A stretch of 60,000 nucleotides of DNA from the NCBI GenBank assembly GCA_903813345.2, contig CAIIXF020000001.1, forward strand, positions 35,621,366 through 35,681,365. The letters are read 5' to 3'. Each line of letters starts with the position of its first letter. Within the stretch, counting starts at the first letter, position 1. Positions 52,101 through 60,000 of the stretch are shown in pieces. Origin of the DNA: Owenia fusiformis. Its lineage: Eukaryota; Annelida; Polychaeta; Sabellida; Oweniidae. The notes under the pieces were generated by a model, which did no database searches, was not told the DNA's origin, and worked only from the letters and a program-made list of their open reading frames with translations. Position numbers and translations under genes: made by a program.

Positions 52101-55100
52101 TTAAGCTGTGCTACATCTAGATAGAGGTGAGTGATTGTGGACAGGTGAGTGATTTAAGTCAGGTGAGTGATTTTGGACAGTGGTTCCAAACAGTGCGGTG
52201 CGGTTGCCTAACTGATTACTGGGCAGTTGCGAGTGATTTTGGACAGTGGTTCCAGACAGTGTGGTGCGGTTGCGTAACTGTGTAGATGCAGAGGCATTCT
52301 TTATTTTCTTTATTTTATAATTTTAGGGTGAAGTCAAGGTAGGTGATCTAATACACATTGTTTATGTGTGCTGCATACAGATAAAGTTTAGTGACTCTGT
52401 GTTAATAGATTGAGTGATTTTGGACAGTGGTTCCAGATAGTGTGCTGCGGTTGCAGTTGTGCTATATACACAGTTATTCCTTATTTTTTACTTTTACGTT
52501 TCAGTTAAGGTAGGTGATTTAATACACCATCGTTTAGTTTCCATTATTGCATCGTGGAGTGTTGCCCTTCCAATATATATACTTTTTTCCATATATCATG
52601 CAACTGAGTAGAACCCTGTAAATCAATGTATTAGTGTTGTTACGTATATATCATGTCCGAGAGAAGTTTGAGGAAAAGATCCTCTGCTCTAGCAATTGGT
52701 GAAGAATGTCATAGTGAGAAATTACGCCAAAGCAACCTTTTTGAACAAAACAAGTGCCTCTTTTGTGAAAAAGATCTGAAATATCTCAAAGGAAACACAA
52801 AAGAATCATTAACAAAATGCCAAACAGACAACGCTTCAACATCAATAATAAATGCAGTGAAAGCCCAAGAAGACTGGACTTTACATGCAAAAATAGGAGG
52901 ACGCTGTTTGATATCAGCAGAAGCTTGGTACCATAAAACCTGTAGAAGAAATTACTTGTGCAAGAAAGTACGAACGATAAATGAAGAGGAAAAGGTTTTA
53001 ATAACATCATTTGACTTCATATGTAAGCATATAGATGAACATGTCCTTCAAACCGATGGAGTTGAAACACTTGAACATGTCCATGAGCTGTATCAGGCAC
53101 ATATGAAGGAAAACAATCTGAGTGACTATAACCCCTAAATATAAACAGCTCTTCCTGAAGAACAAACTTTCTGTTCGCTATAAAGATGACCTTTGTTGCA
53201 ATCTACTCTTAATTGCCTTTCATTTGAGTATAATAAAGCTATACTTCATAAAGATCTAAAAATTAGCGAAAATTTCTGTTTTCCTGAAAAACACAGAATA
53301 TATGTGAAATAGATAGATGTTGCGAATATAAATATATAAATTATATATAATAATATAAATTTCAAACAATAATATTAATTACTTTGGTTTAGAATGAAAA
53401 ATTTATGATTTTTGCGAAAAAGTCCCGTCATTTTTAAAGCGGCAGCCATCTTGAAAAAATTTTTTTTGCGTAAAACTATTCATCAATATACATCTTTCCA
53501 CCAAATATGAAGAAAATCCGTCAACTAATATTTGAGTTATCTTCCGGACGGACGGACGGACTGACTGACTGACTGACATACTGACGGACGGACGGACGGA
53601 CGGACGGACGGAGGGAGGGCTTAACTATATCCCTACCGAACTTCGTTCGTTGGGATAAAAATGTAGATATCAAGGAAAACTGACATTATTTTTTCACTTT
53701 GAACACAAATAAAGAATTCTTAGGAAATTGTGCCATGGCCCCTTTCTAATTTTTTTGCAAAGCCAGTTTACCATCAGCAAGTAGAATTCTTTGTATGGCT
53801 AAGATAAAGCATCAAATGATTTAATTTTATGAAACATACTCTAAATAAATTTTCTAAAATGTTCTCATCCTGACTGTCATAAAAATATTATGTGTTTTGT
53901 GTCAAGGTATGTCTTAGATTTTTAAGAAAATACAATCTTTTTTAACAAATGATTTCTGTTACCATAACAACCAGCAGACCAACAATAGTGAAACTTCCCA
54001 TGATGGTTAAACATCATAACTATACTAATATCTGTTAATATCAGAATGAATAGTCATATATTTATTCACAAACTTGGGTACAAATAAAGTTTTCTTGGGA
54101 AAAGTGCCACGCCCCCTTTTATACATTTTTTGCATAGCCATATTATCATCGGCAAATATAATTAATTGTATGGCTAAAATAAAACATCAATTGATTTAGT
54201 ATTATCAACCATACTCTAAATAAGTTTTCTAATATGTTTTCATGCTAATTCCTCCCAATTCCAGGAAAATATTATGTGCTTTGTCTCAGGGTAGGTCTTA
54301 AATTTTTACGAAAATGTGTACTTTTTTAACAAGTGATTTCTGTTACCATAGCAACCAGTTAACCAATATTGATGAAACTGCTCACAATGATAGGACATGA
54401 TAAGAAGATGGTTACCTGTAAATTTCAAGATGATTGGTTGGATACTCTAGGAATTATACATGGCTTTCCTAGGACCCCTCTTAAAATAACACCAGGGGGG
54501 TATAAATCTGCATATTTCCAAAACGCTGAAAAACTAGACACCAATAGTTTCAGAATCAATGTAGAATAATAAACCTCAAAAAACCTACATAAAGAGAAAT
54601 TTGCTACTTTTCAAAACCACTTTTACATTATGCTCATCCAGTATAAGGGGCTCAATGCTTGTCTAAGATATCTCAAAATACATGTAATTTAAAACTCATT
54701 TCATTAAAAGAAATGAACATACCATACTTTTCTATAGGTTAAAGGGTATCTATATTTTGGCCCAAGGTGTATGTTAATGGGGCATAAAAAGACCAGGTAT
54801 GGTCACTAGTCAAGCTACAAGCCCATATGACCCGCCATCCCACTACCTGACTACACATCTTCTCACACAAGATGATAAAGAAAACAAACAGGGGGGGGTC
54901 CAGAGTCTTGAGGCAAGACTATTATGAACTCATCTTGACACATTTTTCAACGTGTCAGATTAATTTTCTGAAAAGATGCCCTTTCTTTTATCATTCTTGA
55001 GATCAAAAGTTTCTTTTGTGCTACATCAGTAACTTCAGGGGGTGGGGACAGCATTGATATGAAATAAGGTGGAAAACAACATATTATATGCTATTTTCCA

Positions 55101-58100
55101 AGGGAAAACTCATGCTATCCATTGTTTTCAGCTCAAGTTTGGTCACAAACATTTCTTCTAATTTATTCTTGTCAATTTACTTTTCAAAAATTTAAGGTCT
55201 CTTGTTATTTATATAAGACATGCAATGAAATTGAGAAAAACAAGGAAGGTCCACTAATTCTTAAAAAATAAGTTCAATATTTTGAAAATGTGTTGAGGCG
55301 AGGTCCTAATCCACGTTTGTTTGGGGAGTGATAGATAATTTTCCTGAGGACCTTTAACTTAAATCATTCGGCATACCTGGTCCTTTCAAATTCATTTTTG
55401 CATCATGATCTTGAAGGGATCACAAAGGCCTAACATCACAGAATCACGCTTTAAATTCAAAATGTCCACTCAATTATCCAGCATACAATAGCAACAGCAC
55501 TTTTGAGTGTGAATAATGTGTGATCTTCGAGCTGCTGAAAAATTTGCTTTGTCTTCATTTTATACAGAGAGAAGAAGGATTTACTATGCTGGAGGGTATA
55601 TCTATACTTTTGCGCAAGCCAAGGCATATTGTGAGGGTCAAGGTCATACCATAGCTACACCTGGTCAGATGGATGCAGCATTTGAACTGGGAATGGCGAT
55701 CTGTGGATATGGGTGGTTATCGGATGGCAGTATAAGATATCCCACACAAATGCCTTCACATACTGGGGGTTGTGGAAAACGAGGAGTCAACACCATTTTT
55801 AATCGAAATCCCCATCATTTGTTTGGGGTTTATTGCTCTCGCTAGTTAAGTGCAAGATGACTCACACATATGTAATCTAGCTGGAGTTTACTGCTAACAC
55901 AGTCTTTCAATGAAATCCTTTGTAATGATAAACTCGTATTTCAATGTTAAAGTATCAAAATAAACTAATGTAACTGGATAGTGATTACAATAGTTAATAT
56001 TGAATGAGATATGGCAGGAGACAAATTTTTTAAGACAAACTCTTTTTAATACACAATATCAACTATTAGGTACTGAATTATGTTCAGCCTACTTGACATT
56101 AAAGCTACTTTACATACTACCTCCTAAAATTAAGGGTTGGGACATATTTGATGAAAAACTTGAGATACTGTAAAAATAAAATCTTTCCATGTTAATATTG
56201 AAAGCTAAAACTGGAAGCATTTGTAACAAGGTCAAATAAGAAAACTCACCCATTTAAAATAATTTCACTTGTAATTAGAAAATATTGTTTGGTCTTTTTA
56301 CTGCCACAACAATCATATCCAAGCATTGAAACCAGTAGATACATAGGAATAGAGTTACCTTACCTGCCCTCCACTCCAATACTTTGATATTAACTCCATT
56401 ATCCCCAAAAAATATTTTATCTCTCGACACCTGCAAGCTGAGAATATTTCTGAGAATAAGGCTCCCTCTGGTGACTGATTGTACATTCTCTGACTCGTAC
56501 ATCGTGCAAAGTGTTCGGTCACGTACAGTGTAGATCTTGATGGTGCCATCGCTACACGAACAATGTATCGAGTCCTCAACTACCTGTAATAAAAATAAAG
56601 TACATCTAAGGCCAAACTGCCCTAATATGTCACTTCTGCTGAATAGAAAAAAGTAGTTTTCAAAAATGAATGTAGTCCCAACACAATTGTGATCATGACG
56701 AGTCAGTAAGCTAGTATGTACAGTTGTCATCTTTTTGCAATGACAACATGCCATTTCTTCTGAAAATGTGTTTATTTGGGTTATCTGAAGGAAAACTTCG
56801 AGTCAAGTGGCGTATTAATTTTGCCTTCATTTTTGTGAATTTCAATTTCTGTCGGCAGAGAGAGGGGGTAGTGTCACGATTGACAAATTATTTCAAAAAG
56901 TAGATGTTTGGCCCCTATTGAGTTAAGTGTCAAAATGTAGCTTAGACATAGCTTTAGAACCTCATATGGGCCAATGAGGCCACATAAATCCATAACTCGA
57001 GATAAAAAGTCAGGCGTCTGCCCTTTTGCCCATTGACTAGTATGGTGACGTGAATTAGGGCAGTTTTGTCCAAGAGATAAACACAACACACGATAAGTTC
57101 GGTGTCTTTTATTTCTTTTTTTTTACTTTTACATCACCCCTGACCACACTGACACATGGTTAACCGATAGTTTGTTATTGTTGGTCAAATATTTGACCAA
57201 TAGCTTGGAGCCTTAAAAATGCTTTCCTATTAGCCAATCAGCTATGGCGTTACAGCAATGGTTAAGTTTTGAAACATAATATAAAAAGAACTCTGGTTGT
57301 GGAATCACAAATGTATAAAATCAATGTAAGGCAATATTAGTTGATTATTTCAAACTAAAGAAGACATTCCATTAACCTTTGAAAAAAGCATGAAATATGC
57401 ATGGTTTGCATGAAATATGCATGGTTTGCATTTTCATGAGCTGCGTAAAACATTGTCAAATGGATTTTTAAATGTAAAATAACGAATTGAAAAACTGAAT
57501 TGAAACAAATAAGTATAGACTTACATGGATGCATGTTACACGATCCTCAAACGCTAATACAGAATGGACAGTTTCTCCACTAACAGGATCCCACAGCTCT
57601 AACTTGCCACCATCTGTAAAATGTAAACATTGCTACATTGGGGGGAATACTTTGCCTGAAATATCATTTTGTTTACCATAATATTGAATGACTAAAGCAC
57701 CATAATAACTCAGTAAACATTGTGGAGGGGGATTACTTTGACAGTCAACCTTTGTTAAGGTCAATAATTGTGTCTTAGTTATGGCTAATTTATAATACTG
57801 ATATGACACTTAAATAATATGAACTCATCATTAGACAGGGAGAAAGTATTTTTATTACCAACAATGGTCATCAGATGCTTGACATTTTCAACTCGCTAAG
57901 TGTTATTTATGTAATATTTTATTATTTCAAACTGAAGACAGAAATGCATGTGAATGTCTACAGCATCTTATAATGACACTGACACAATGACACAAAGCTA
58001 GGGTGATAGATACTAACCTGAGCCAGATACAATCAGTCCAGCACCTCCAATGTAGCCAATCGTTGTTACTGGATTAAATGTATAAATGGATTTCAATGTT

Positions 58101-60000
58101 GAGCCTAAAAATAAATGTTTAACATGTTTAAGTTAAGAGAAAACAAAGAAACATGACAAAGTCTATGCCATGAACACAATAATTCACATTATTACAGCAA
58201 AACCTATTAAGTGGAACACTTGATTTTAACCAAGGCTGTTCCACTCACAAAGGTTTTACTATATTTTTGTAACCAGTTGAGACAAACATAATGTTCAGAC
58301 TATTGACATTGTGAAATTGATATTTTTGTATTGTTTATTCAACTGTAAACTAAACATTAATATTAACACAATGGTCATAAATTCAATTAATGATCCAAAT
58401 GTTTACAAAAGATGCACATTTAGAGGTGCACATCTGCATAATAATTCAATATACTTTAACAATGGATTATACATGAGACTATAAACTAAAATCATCATGA
58501 GTCAGCATGCAGGCGGTGCAGTTGTCTGATGGGGATTCATTGAAAAGCTTACCAGTATCTATGGACCAAAGCCTAAGAGAGCAATCCAAGGATCCGCTCA
58601 CCACAATCCTGTCTGTATCATTCAAATTGTATTCTCTACCTAAAAATACATGTTTTGGTTTACATACTATTAAGGTAGAAACTTTGTTTTATTTGCATGA
58701 TGTCAAAAATCTAGCATTGGTGGAATAGATTACTTATTTTCATATTGATAATCTATACGCCTTTCACAAAAACTCATGTTTATATCATGAATTATTAATG
58801 CACCAATTACTTAAGATGGTATCCAAATGCTGACATTTGAAAAAAAACAAACTTGATTTATTATGGTTTAACAACCTTTCCAAATTACAAATGATAATTT
58901 GTTAAATGAAAATGATGATTTGTAATCCATTTCAGCGCCCTCACCAGGAAATATCTGGGGTGTGAGGAAAACATCTGCAACATAGCGTCCAATGGTGATA
59001 CAGGATGGTCAAAAAACTAGAAACCCTAACACCATTTTTGTAATATCAATTGCAGACCTCAAAAGTGAGATCATCTGTATCATTCAGGCCATACCTGCTA
59101 AGGAATGTATTTGTATCATTGACAACTGTACAGGTTTGCCAACAGTGCAATAATGCCAAACCTATGTTGTTTAAAGTGCTGTAAAATTGTGACTATCAGT
59201 CTGATGGTCATGAAATATGGTAGGGTTGTAGGAAATTGAATGATTTACAAATATATGAAATATCAGGGAGTAATTTCAAAGATATGAGGAAAATGCAGGG
59301 TTTCCGTTTTTTGACCACCCTGTAAATCATATTTATGTTACATTTTATCCTTTTATATCCTATTCACAGTCTATTCAGTCAAGTTTAGACTGTGGAAACC
59401 AGCATGATTTGCCAAAAGGTTGTGTTAGGGGCTAAATAGAGTGTGGTGCTGGGCAACAGTCTAAAAGCCTAGCGAGAGCCCTGCCCTTTCATTTTCCTTG
59501 GCAATCATCATTTTCAATTAACAATATCTTCATTTACACTCTCTCCCAATAAAACCAACTTTGCTCCGCCGCAATTATTGATAATGTAAACCTGTTTTCG
59601 AATCTCTTGTGGTGCTGCTACTATTTGAAGTCTACCCACCAATTATTGTTGAATGTTGTTCATCTAGTAGGACTATAGCAGTGACAGTCCCAGAGTGACC
59701 CCCCAGATTCCTGATTTCTGCGCATGTAGCACAATTCCAGACCTTTACTGCTGTGTCTTTCCTGTGAACAATAAAAATGATGGCACTGTAAAACATATTA
59801 CGATCATATTTACATGTACCTGTTTCACCACATATTTTTTCATGTCAGATACATGTCAGGCATACATACAAGTATATGTGCATATGTATGTACATGTATT
59901 TTAGTATAAAGAGAACGTTTTAAAAGAGATCTTACCCCCCAGATATTGCTATTTGTCCATCACATGCCACAGTACACACAGAATCCTCATGTCCCTCTAG
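40134..60000 (-). CDS. WD40-repeat protein, 3' nine exons (5' end beyond window)
   Basis: Minus-strand exons are 60000-59936 (cut by the window), 59761-59640, 58639-58553, 58104-58018, 57613-57525, 56583-56364, 41648-41526, 40806-40650 and 40338-40134. All eight introns are GT-AG, and the phases agree throughout (2,1,1,1,0,1,1,2), giving 384 aa with no stop. Blade-ending motifs recur: KDTAVKVWN, CSLRLWS, GKLELWD, DGTIKIYT, IKVLEW and NQVKVWT, so at least six WD40 blades are visible. A stretch in 59936-60000 reads LEGHEDSVCTVACDGQ. The C-terminus after the last blade is an acidic Ser/Glu/Asp tail ending WMSWCTVL. WD40 propellers are scaffolds for protein complexes; I do not recognise the orthologue. 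One intron is 14.7 kb and contains two genes and two large mobile elements on the other strand. AATAAA signals follow at 39953-39944. Confidence 0.87.
40413..40544. mobile_element. 132-bp MITE in the last WD40 intron
   Basis: AGGGAGTTTAAGCTT is perfectly mirrored at the right end. ATT flanks both sides as a 3-bp duplication. It fills nearly half of the 311-bp intron. Confidence 0.75.
40809..41265. repeat. ~76-bp tandem repeat, six copies, at a splice acceptor
   Basis: GGACTTGATGCATGACTATT recurs at 74-78-bp steps. The array starts within 3 bp of the WD40 exon boundary at 40806, so the first unit supplies that exon's pyrimidine tract. Confidence 0.9.
41889..42488. repeat. Foldback structure with arms of 16-bp repeats
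   Basis: About ten GGACAACTCATCCCCT units (41896-42057) face about eleven inverted AGGGGATGAGTTGTCC units (42303-42487) across ~245 bp of unique AT-rich DNA. The layout resembles foldback-type transposons. Confidence 0.8.
42748..42937. repeat. Inverted repeat centred on a perfect GC hairpin
   Basis: CTATTTGACTAGATCA at 42748 is mirrored near 42921-42937. At the centre AGCGCCCCCCG and CGGGGGGCGCT (42826-42860) pair perfectly, with TTTTG/CAAAA extending the stem to a ~3-nt loop. Confidence 0.75.
43540..43678 (+). promoter_or_regulatory. Shared upstream region of Link gene copy 1
   Basis: The stretch before the ATG resembles 49880-50013 before copy 2. Both have a CTAGCAAT block, a TTGAAGGTT block, an ATATCATATT block and a TCTTCATCATGA or TTTTCATCATGA start context. 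This shows the promoter was duplicated with the gene. The ATATCATATT block is the only TATA-like element seen. Confidence 0.4.
43679..45013 (+). CDS. Secreted coiled-coil plus Link-domain protein, copy 1
   Basis: Two exons, 43679-44114 and 44715-45013, join in phase 1 (donor A|GTAAGA, acceptor GATATAG|GA) and encode 244 aa. Residues 1-~20 are a hydrophobic signal peptide ending near TDGAG. A Cys pair (CNKC) follows, then ~100 residues of heptad-like, Lys/Glu-rich sequence (MAKLVLEMAKLVTNMN; repeated NENKKKLE and NDNGEKMG types) predicted to form a coiled coil, ending in a Cys pair (CAC). Exon 2 is a Link (Xlink) domain: FTFAQAKAYC, RLATPGQMDAAFELGY, GWLSDGSTRYP and AGVYC, with the four cysteines of the family. 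Link domains usually bind hyaluronan; other glycans are possible. The gene lies wholly inside an intron of the WD40 gene, on the opposite strand, and is a tandem paralogue of the gene at 50014. I do not recognise a named orthologue. Confidence 0.87.
45663..45932. repeat. ~45-bp inverted repeat pair
   Basis: AAATTAATTTGGGATGGAGG at ~45685 is mirrored by CCTCCATCCCAAATTAATTT at ~45892. It is probably a MITE; no target duplication was identified. Confidence 0.55.
46191..49169 (+). pseudogene. Retrotransposon ORF (endonuclease-reverse transcriptase), one nonsense codon
   Basis: A single frame runs from 46191 to 49169, interrupted only by TAA at 46449-46451; the sequence resumes in the same frame. 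Endonuclease motifs run in order: HCNIRSM, GLSETWL, RGGGVGFYI, YKPPN, GDFNID and SDHFPI. RT motifs follow: FGFREKKST, FLDFSKAFDTIDH, GIPQGSVLGPL, LFADDTYLL and NKLSLNAKKTKY. The C-terminal part (NSDFRAHSLPLFHDLKILNIF) matches the other element in this window at 29229. With only one stop in ~990 codons the insertion is young. The first ~20 codons may be host sequence if the flanking 31-bp match is a target duplication. Confidence 0.85.
46250..49372 (+). mobile_element. Nearly full-length non-LTR retrotransposon (Jockey/CR1-like, endonuclease plus RT)
   Basis: The element holds one long ORF with an N-terminal apurinic-type endonuclease and a reverse transcriptase, then a ~200-bp 3' UTR and an A-rich tail of AAATA repeats ending near 49372. 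It has no LTRs and no RNase H domain that I can see. The left limit is uncertain. Near-identical 31-bp segments (28 matches) at 46218-46248 and 49382-49412 flank it and would be the target duplication if the element starts near 46250. It sits between the two Link genes, in the sense of those genes and antisense to the WD40 gene. Confidence 0.85.
49373..50013. other. Spacer between the retrotransposon and Link gene copy 2
   Basis: It contains the right member of the 31-bp flanking match (49382-49412) and, from about 49880, the promoter-like region shared with copy 1. Nothing coding is seen. Confidence 0.4.
50014..55845 (+). CDS. Secreted coiled-coil plus Link-domain protein, copy 2
   Basis: Exons 50014-50479 and 55568-55845 join in phase 1 (donor C|GTAAGT, acceptor TATACAG|AG) and encode 247 aa. 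The layout matches copy 1: signal peptide, CTC cysteine pair, coiled coil sharing KLVLEMAKLVTNMN with copy 1, CAC cysteine pair, then a Link domain on exon 2 (YTFAQAKAYC, TIATPGQMDAAFELG, GWLSDGSIRYP, GGC, FGVYC). The coiled coil holds three copies of a 14-residue, two-heptad unit (LDTLTNEINENGER type) encoded by a 42-bp tandem repeat, which copy 1 lacks. The 5.1-kb intron contains a transposon-like element with ~700-bp terminal inverted repeats. The ~150 bp upstream resemble those of copy 1, so the duplication included the promoter. AATAAA follows at 55959. A secreted oligomeric glycan-binding role is inferred. Confidence 0.85.
51076..51089 (+). promoter_or_regulatory. X-box (RFX-type) motif in left arm, mirrored in right arm
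   Basis: GTTGCTATGGTAAC fits the X-box pattern GTHNYYATRRNAAC. A second match (GTTGTTATGGTAAC) lies at 51460-51473. The right arm holds the mirrored copies at 54342-54355 and 53958-53971. These are sequence matches only. Confidence 0.35.
52653..53138 (+). pseudogene. Truncated, frameshifted Cys-rich element protein (N-terminal part)
   Basis: A 161-codon ORF begins MSERSLRKRS. It has a zinc-finger-like pattern: CLFCEK (CxxC), later GGRCLISAEAWYHKTCRR (C...HxxxC), then a helical region. I do not know a named family; similar CxxC/HxxC modules head long ORFs in repetitive elements of invertebrates. After the stop the reading continues in another frame (YKQLFLKNKLSVRYKDDL) to about 53205, where a dispersed repeat also found at ~37905 takes over. 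This indicates one frameshift and a 3' truncation. It lies midway between the two long inverted repeats and is probably what remains of that element's own gene. Confidence 0.55.
53547..53615. repeat. GGAC/GACT tetranucleotide microsatellite
   Basis: Runs of GGAC and GACT follow the phrase CCGTCAACTAATATTTGAGT, a repeat fragment also seen near 16730 and 17565. Confidence 0.85.
55959..55964 (+). terminator. Poly(A) signal of Link gene copy 2
   Basis: AATAAA lies 114 bp after the stop codon of the second Link-domain gene, on the sense strand. Confidence 0.5.
58195..58261. mobile_element. Very short MITE in a WD40 intron
   Basis: CAGCAAAACCT and AGGTTTTACT flank GTGGAACA and TGTTCCAC in a ~67-bp hairpin related to the CAGTAAAACC family. 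Confidence 0.5.
59001..59322. mobile_element. Tc1/mariner-like MITE in a WD40 intron
   Basis: CAGGATGGTCAAAAAACTAG is mirrored by TTTTTTGACCACCCTG at the right end, with TA on both sides (58999-59000 and 59323-59324). No transposase. Confidence 0.65.

Larger units (their letters stand above)
50790..54641. mobile_element. Transposon-like element with ~700-bp terminal inverted repeats
   Basis: Arms 50790-51491 and 53939-54641 are near-perfect inverted repeats beginning CTGGATGAGCATAATG. They are flanked by TA at 50788-50789 and 54642-54643, which fits a TA target duplication as made by Tc1/mariner-type transposases. The 2.4-kb interior holds a truncated cysteine-rich ORF at 52653, a GTGAGTGATT-type tandem repeat at ~52120-52460 and a GGAC/GACT microsatellite at 53547-53615. 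A diverged extra partial copy of the arm (~53660-53938) lies directly beside the right arm. No transposase was recognised. The whole element lies in the intron of Link gene copy 2. Confidence 0.75.

Noticed and set aside
1-60000. tRNA, rRNA or snRNA genes
   Set aside because: I saw no tRNA-like T-arm and acceptor pairing and no rRNA or snRNA signature. A tRNAscan or Infernal run would be decisive.

Overview
The window looks like nuclear DNA of an AT-rich invertebrate animal, probably marine. It has GT-AG introns, AATAAA poly(A) signals, non-LTR retrotransposons and many small inverted-repeat DNA transposons. The three conserved proteins (a CYB5D1 orthologue, a membrane progestin receptor, Link-domain proteins) are animal proteins. 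The sequence alone does not settle the phylum: a bivalve or other lophotrochozoan, or a non-vertebrate deuterostome, would all fit. There is no sign of bacterial, organellar or CRISPR sequence.

Layout. (1) 1-2.2 kb is repeats, including a 701-bp inverted-repeat insertion whose empty site is preserved in a neighbouring duplicate. (2) 2.27-5.16 kb (+) is a complete four-exon CYB5D1 gene. (3) 11.08-12.11 kb (-) is the intact single coding exon of a class II PAQR (membrane progestin receptor). A candidate 5'-untranslated exon lies 13 kb upstream at 25.4 kb, and a weaker one at 28.9 kb. The long intron is packed with nested DNA transposons, palindromes and minisatellites. (4) 29.2-40.1 kb has no host gene: a 5'-truncated non-LTR element, a ~1.4-kb tandem array full of nuclear-receptor-like half-sites, hAT-like MITEs, an 18-bp minisatellite and a ~730-bp palindromic foldback element. 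(5) 40.13 kb to the window end (-) is a WD40-repeat gene. Nine exons are visible and every intron phase agrees; the 5' end lies beyond base 60000.

The main biological point is inside that WD40 gene. Its 14.7-kb intron (41649-56363) holds two complete genes on the opposite strand (43679-45013 and 50014-55845). They are tandem paralogues of one unusual design: signal peptide, coiled coil, then a C-terminal Link (hyaluronan-binding-type) domain on its own exon with the same intron phase. A nearly full-length non-LTR retrotransposon (one nonsense codon) sits between them. A ~3.85-kb element with ~700-bp terminal inverted repeats sits inside the single intron of the second gene.

The genes do not form a pathway. 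CYB5D1 is tied to cilia in other animals, the PAQR is a membrane receptor, the WD40 protein is a probable scaffold, and the Link proteins are predicted to be secreted glycan-binding oligomers. Exon borders come from splice consensus, reading phase and family similarity; no transcript evidence was available.
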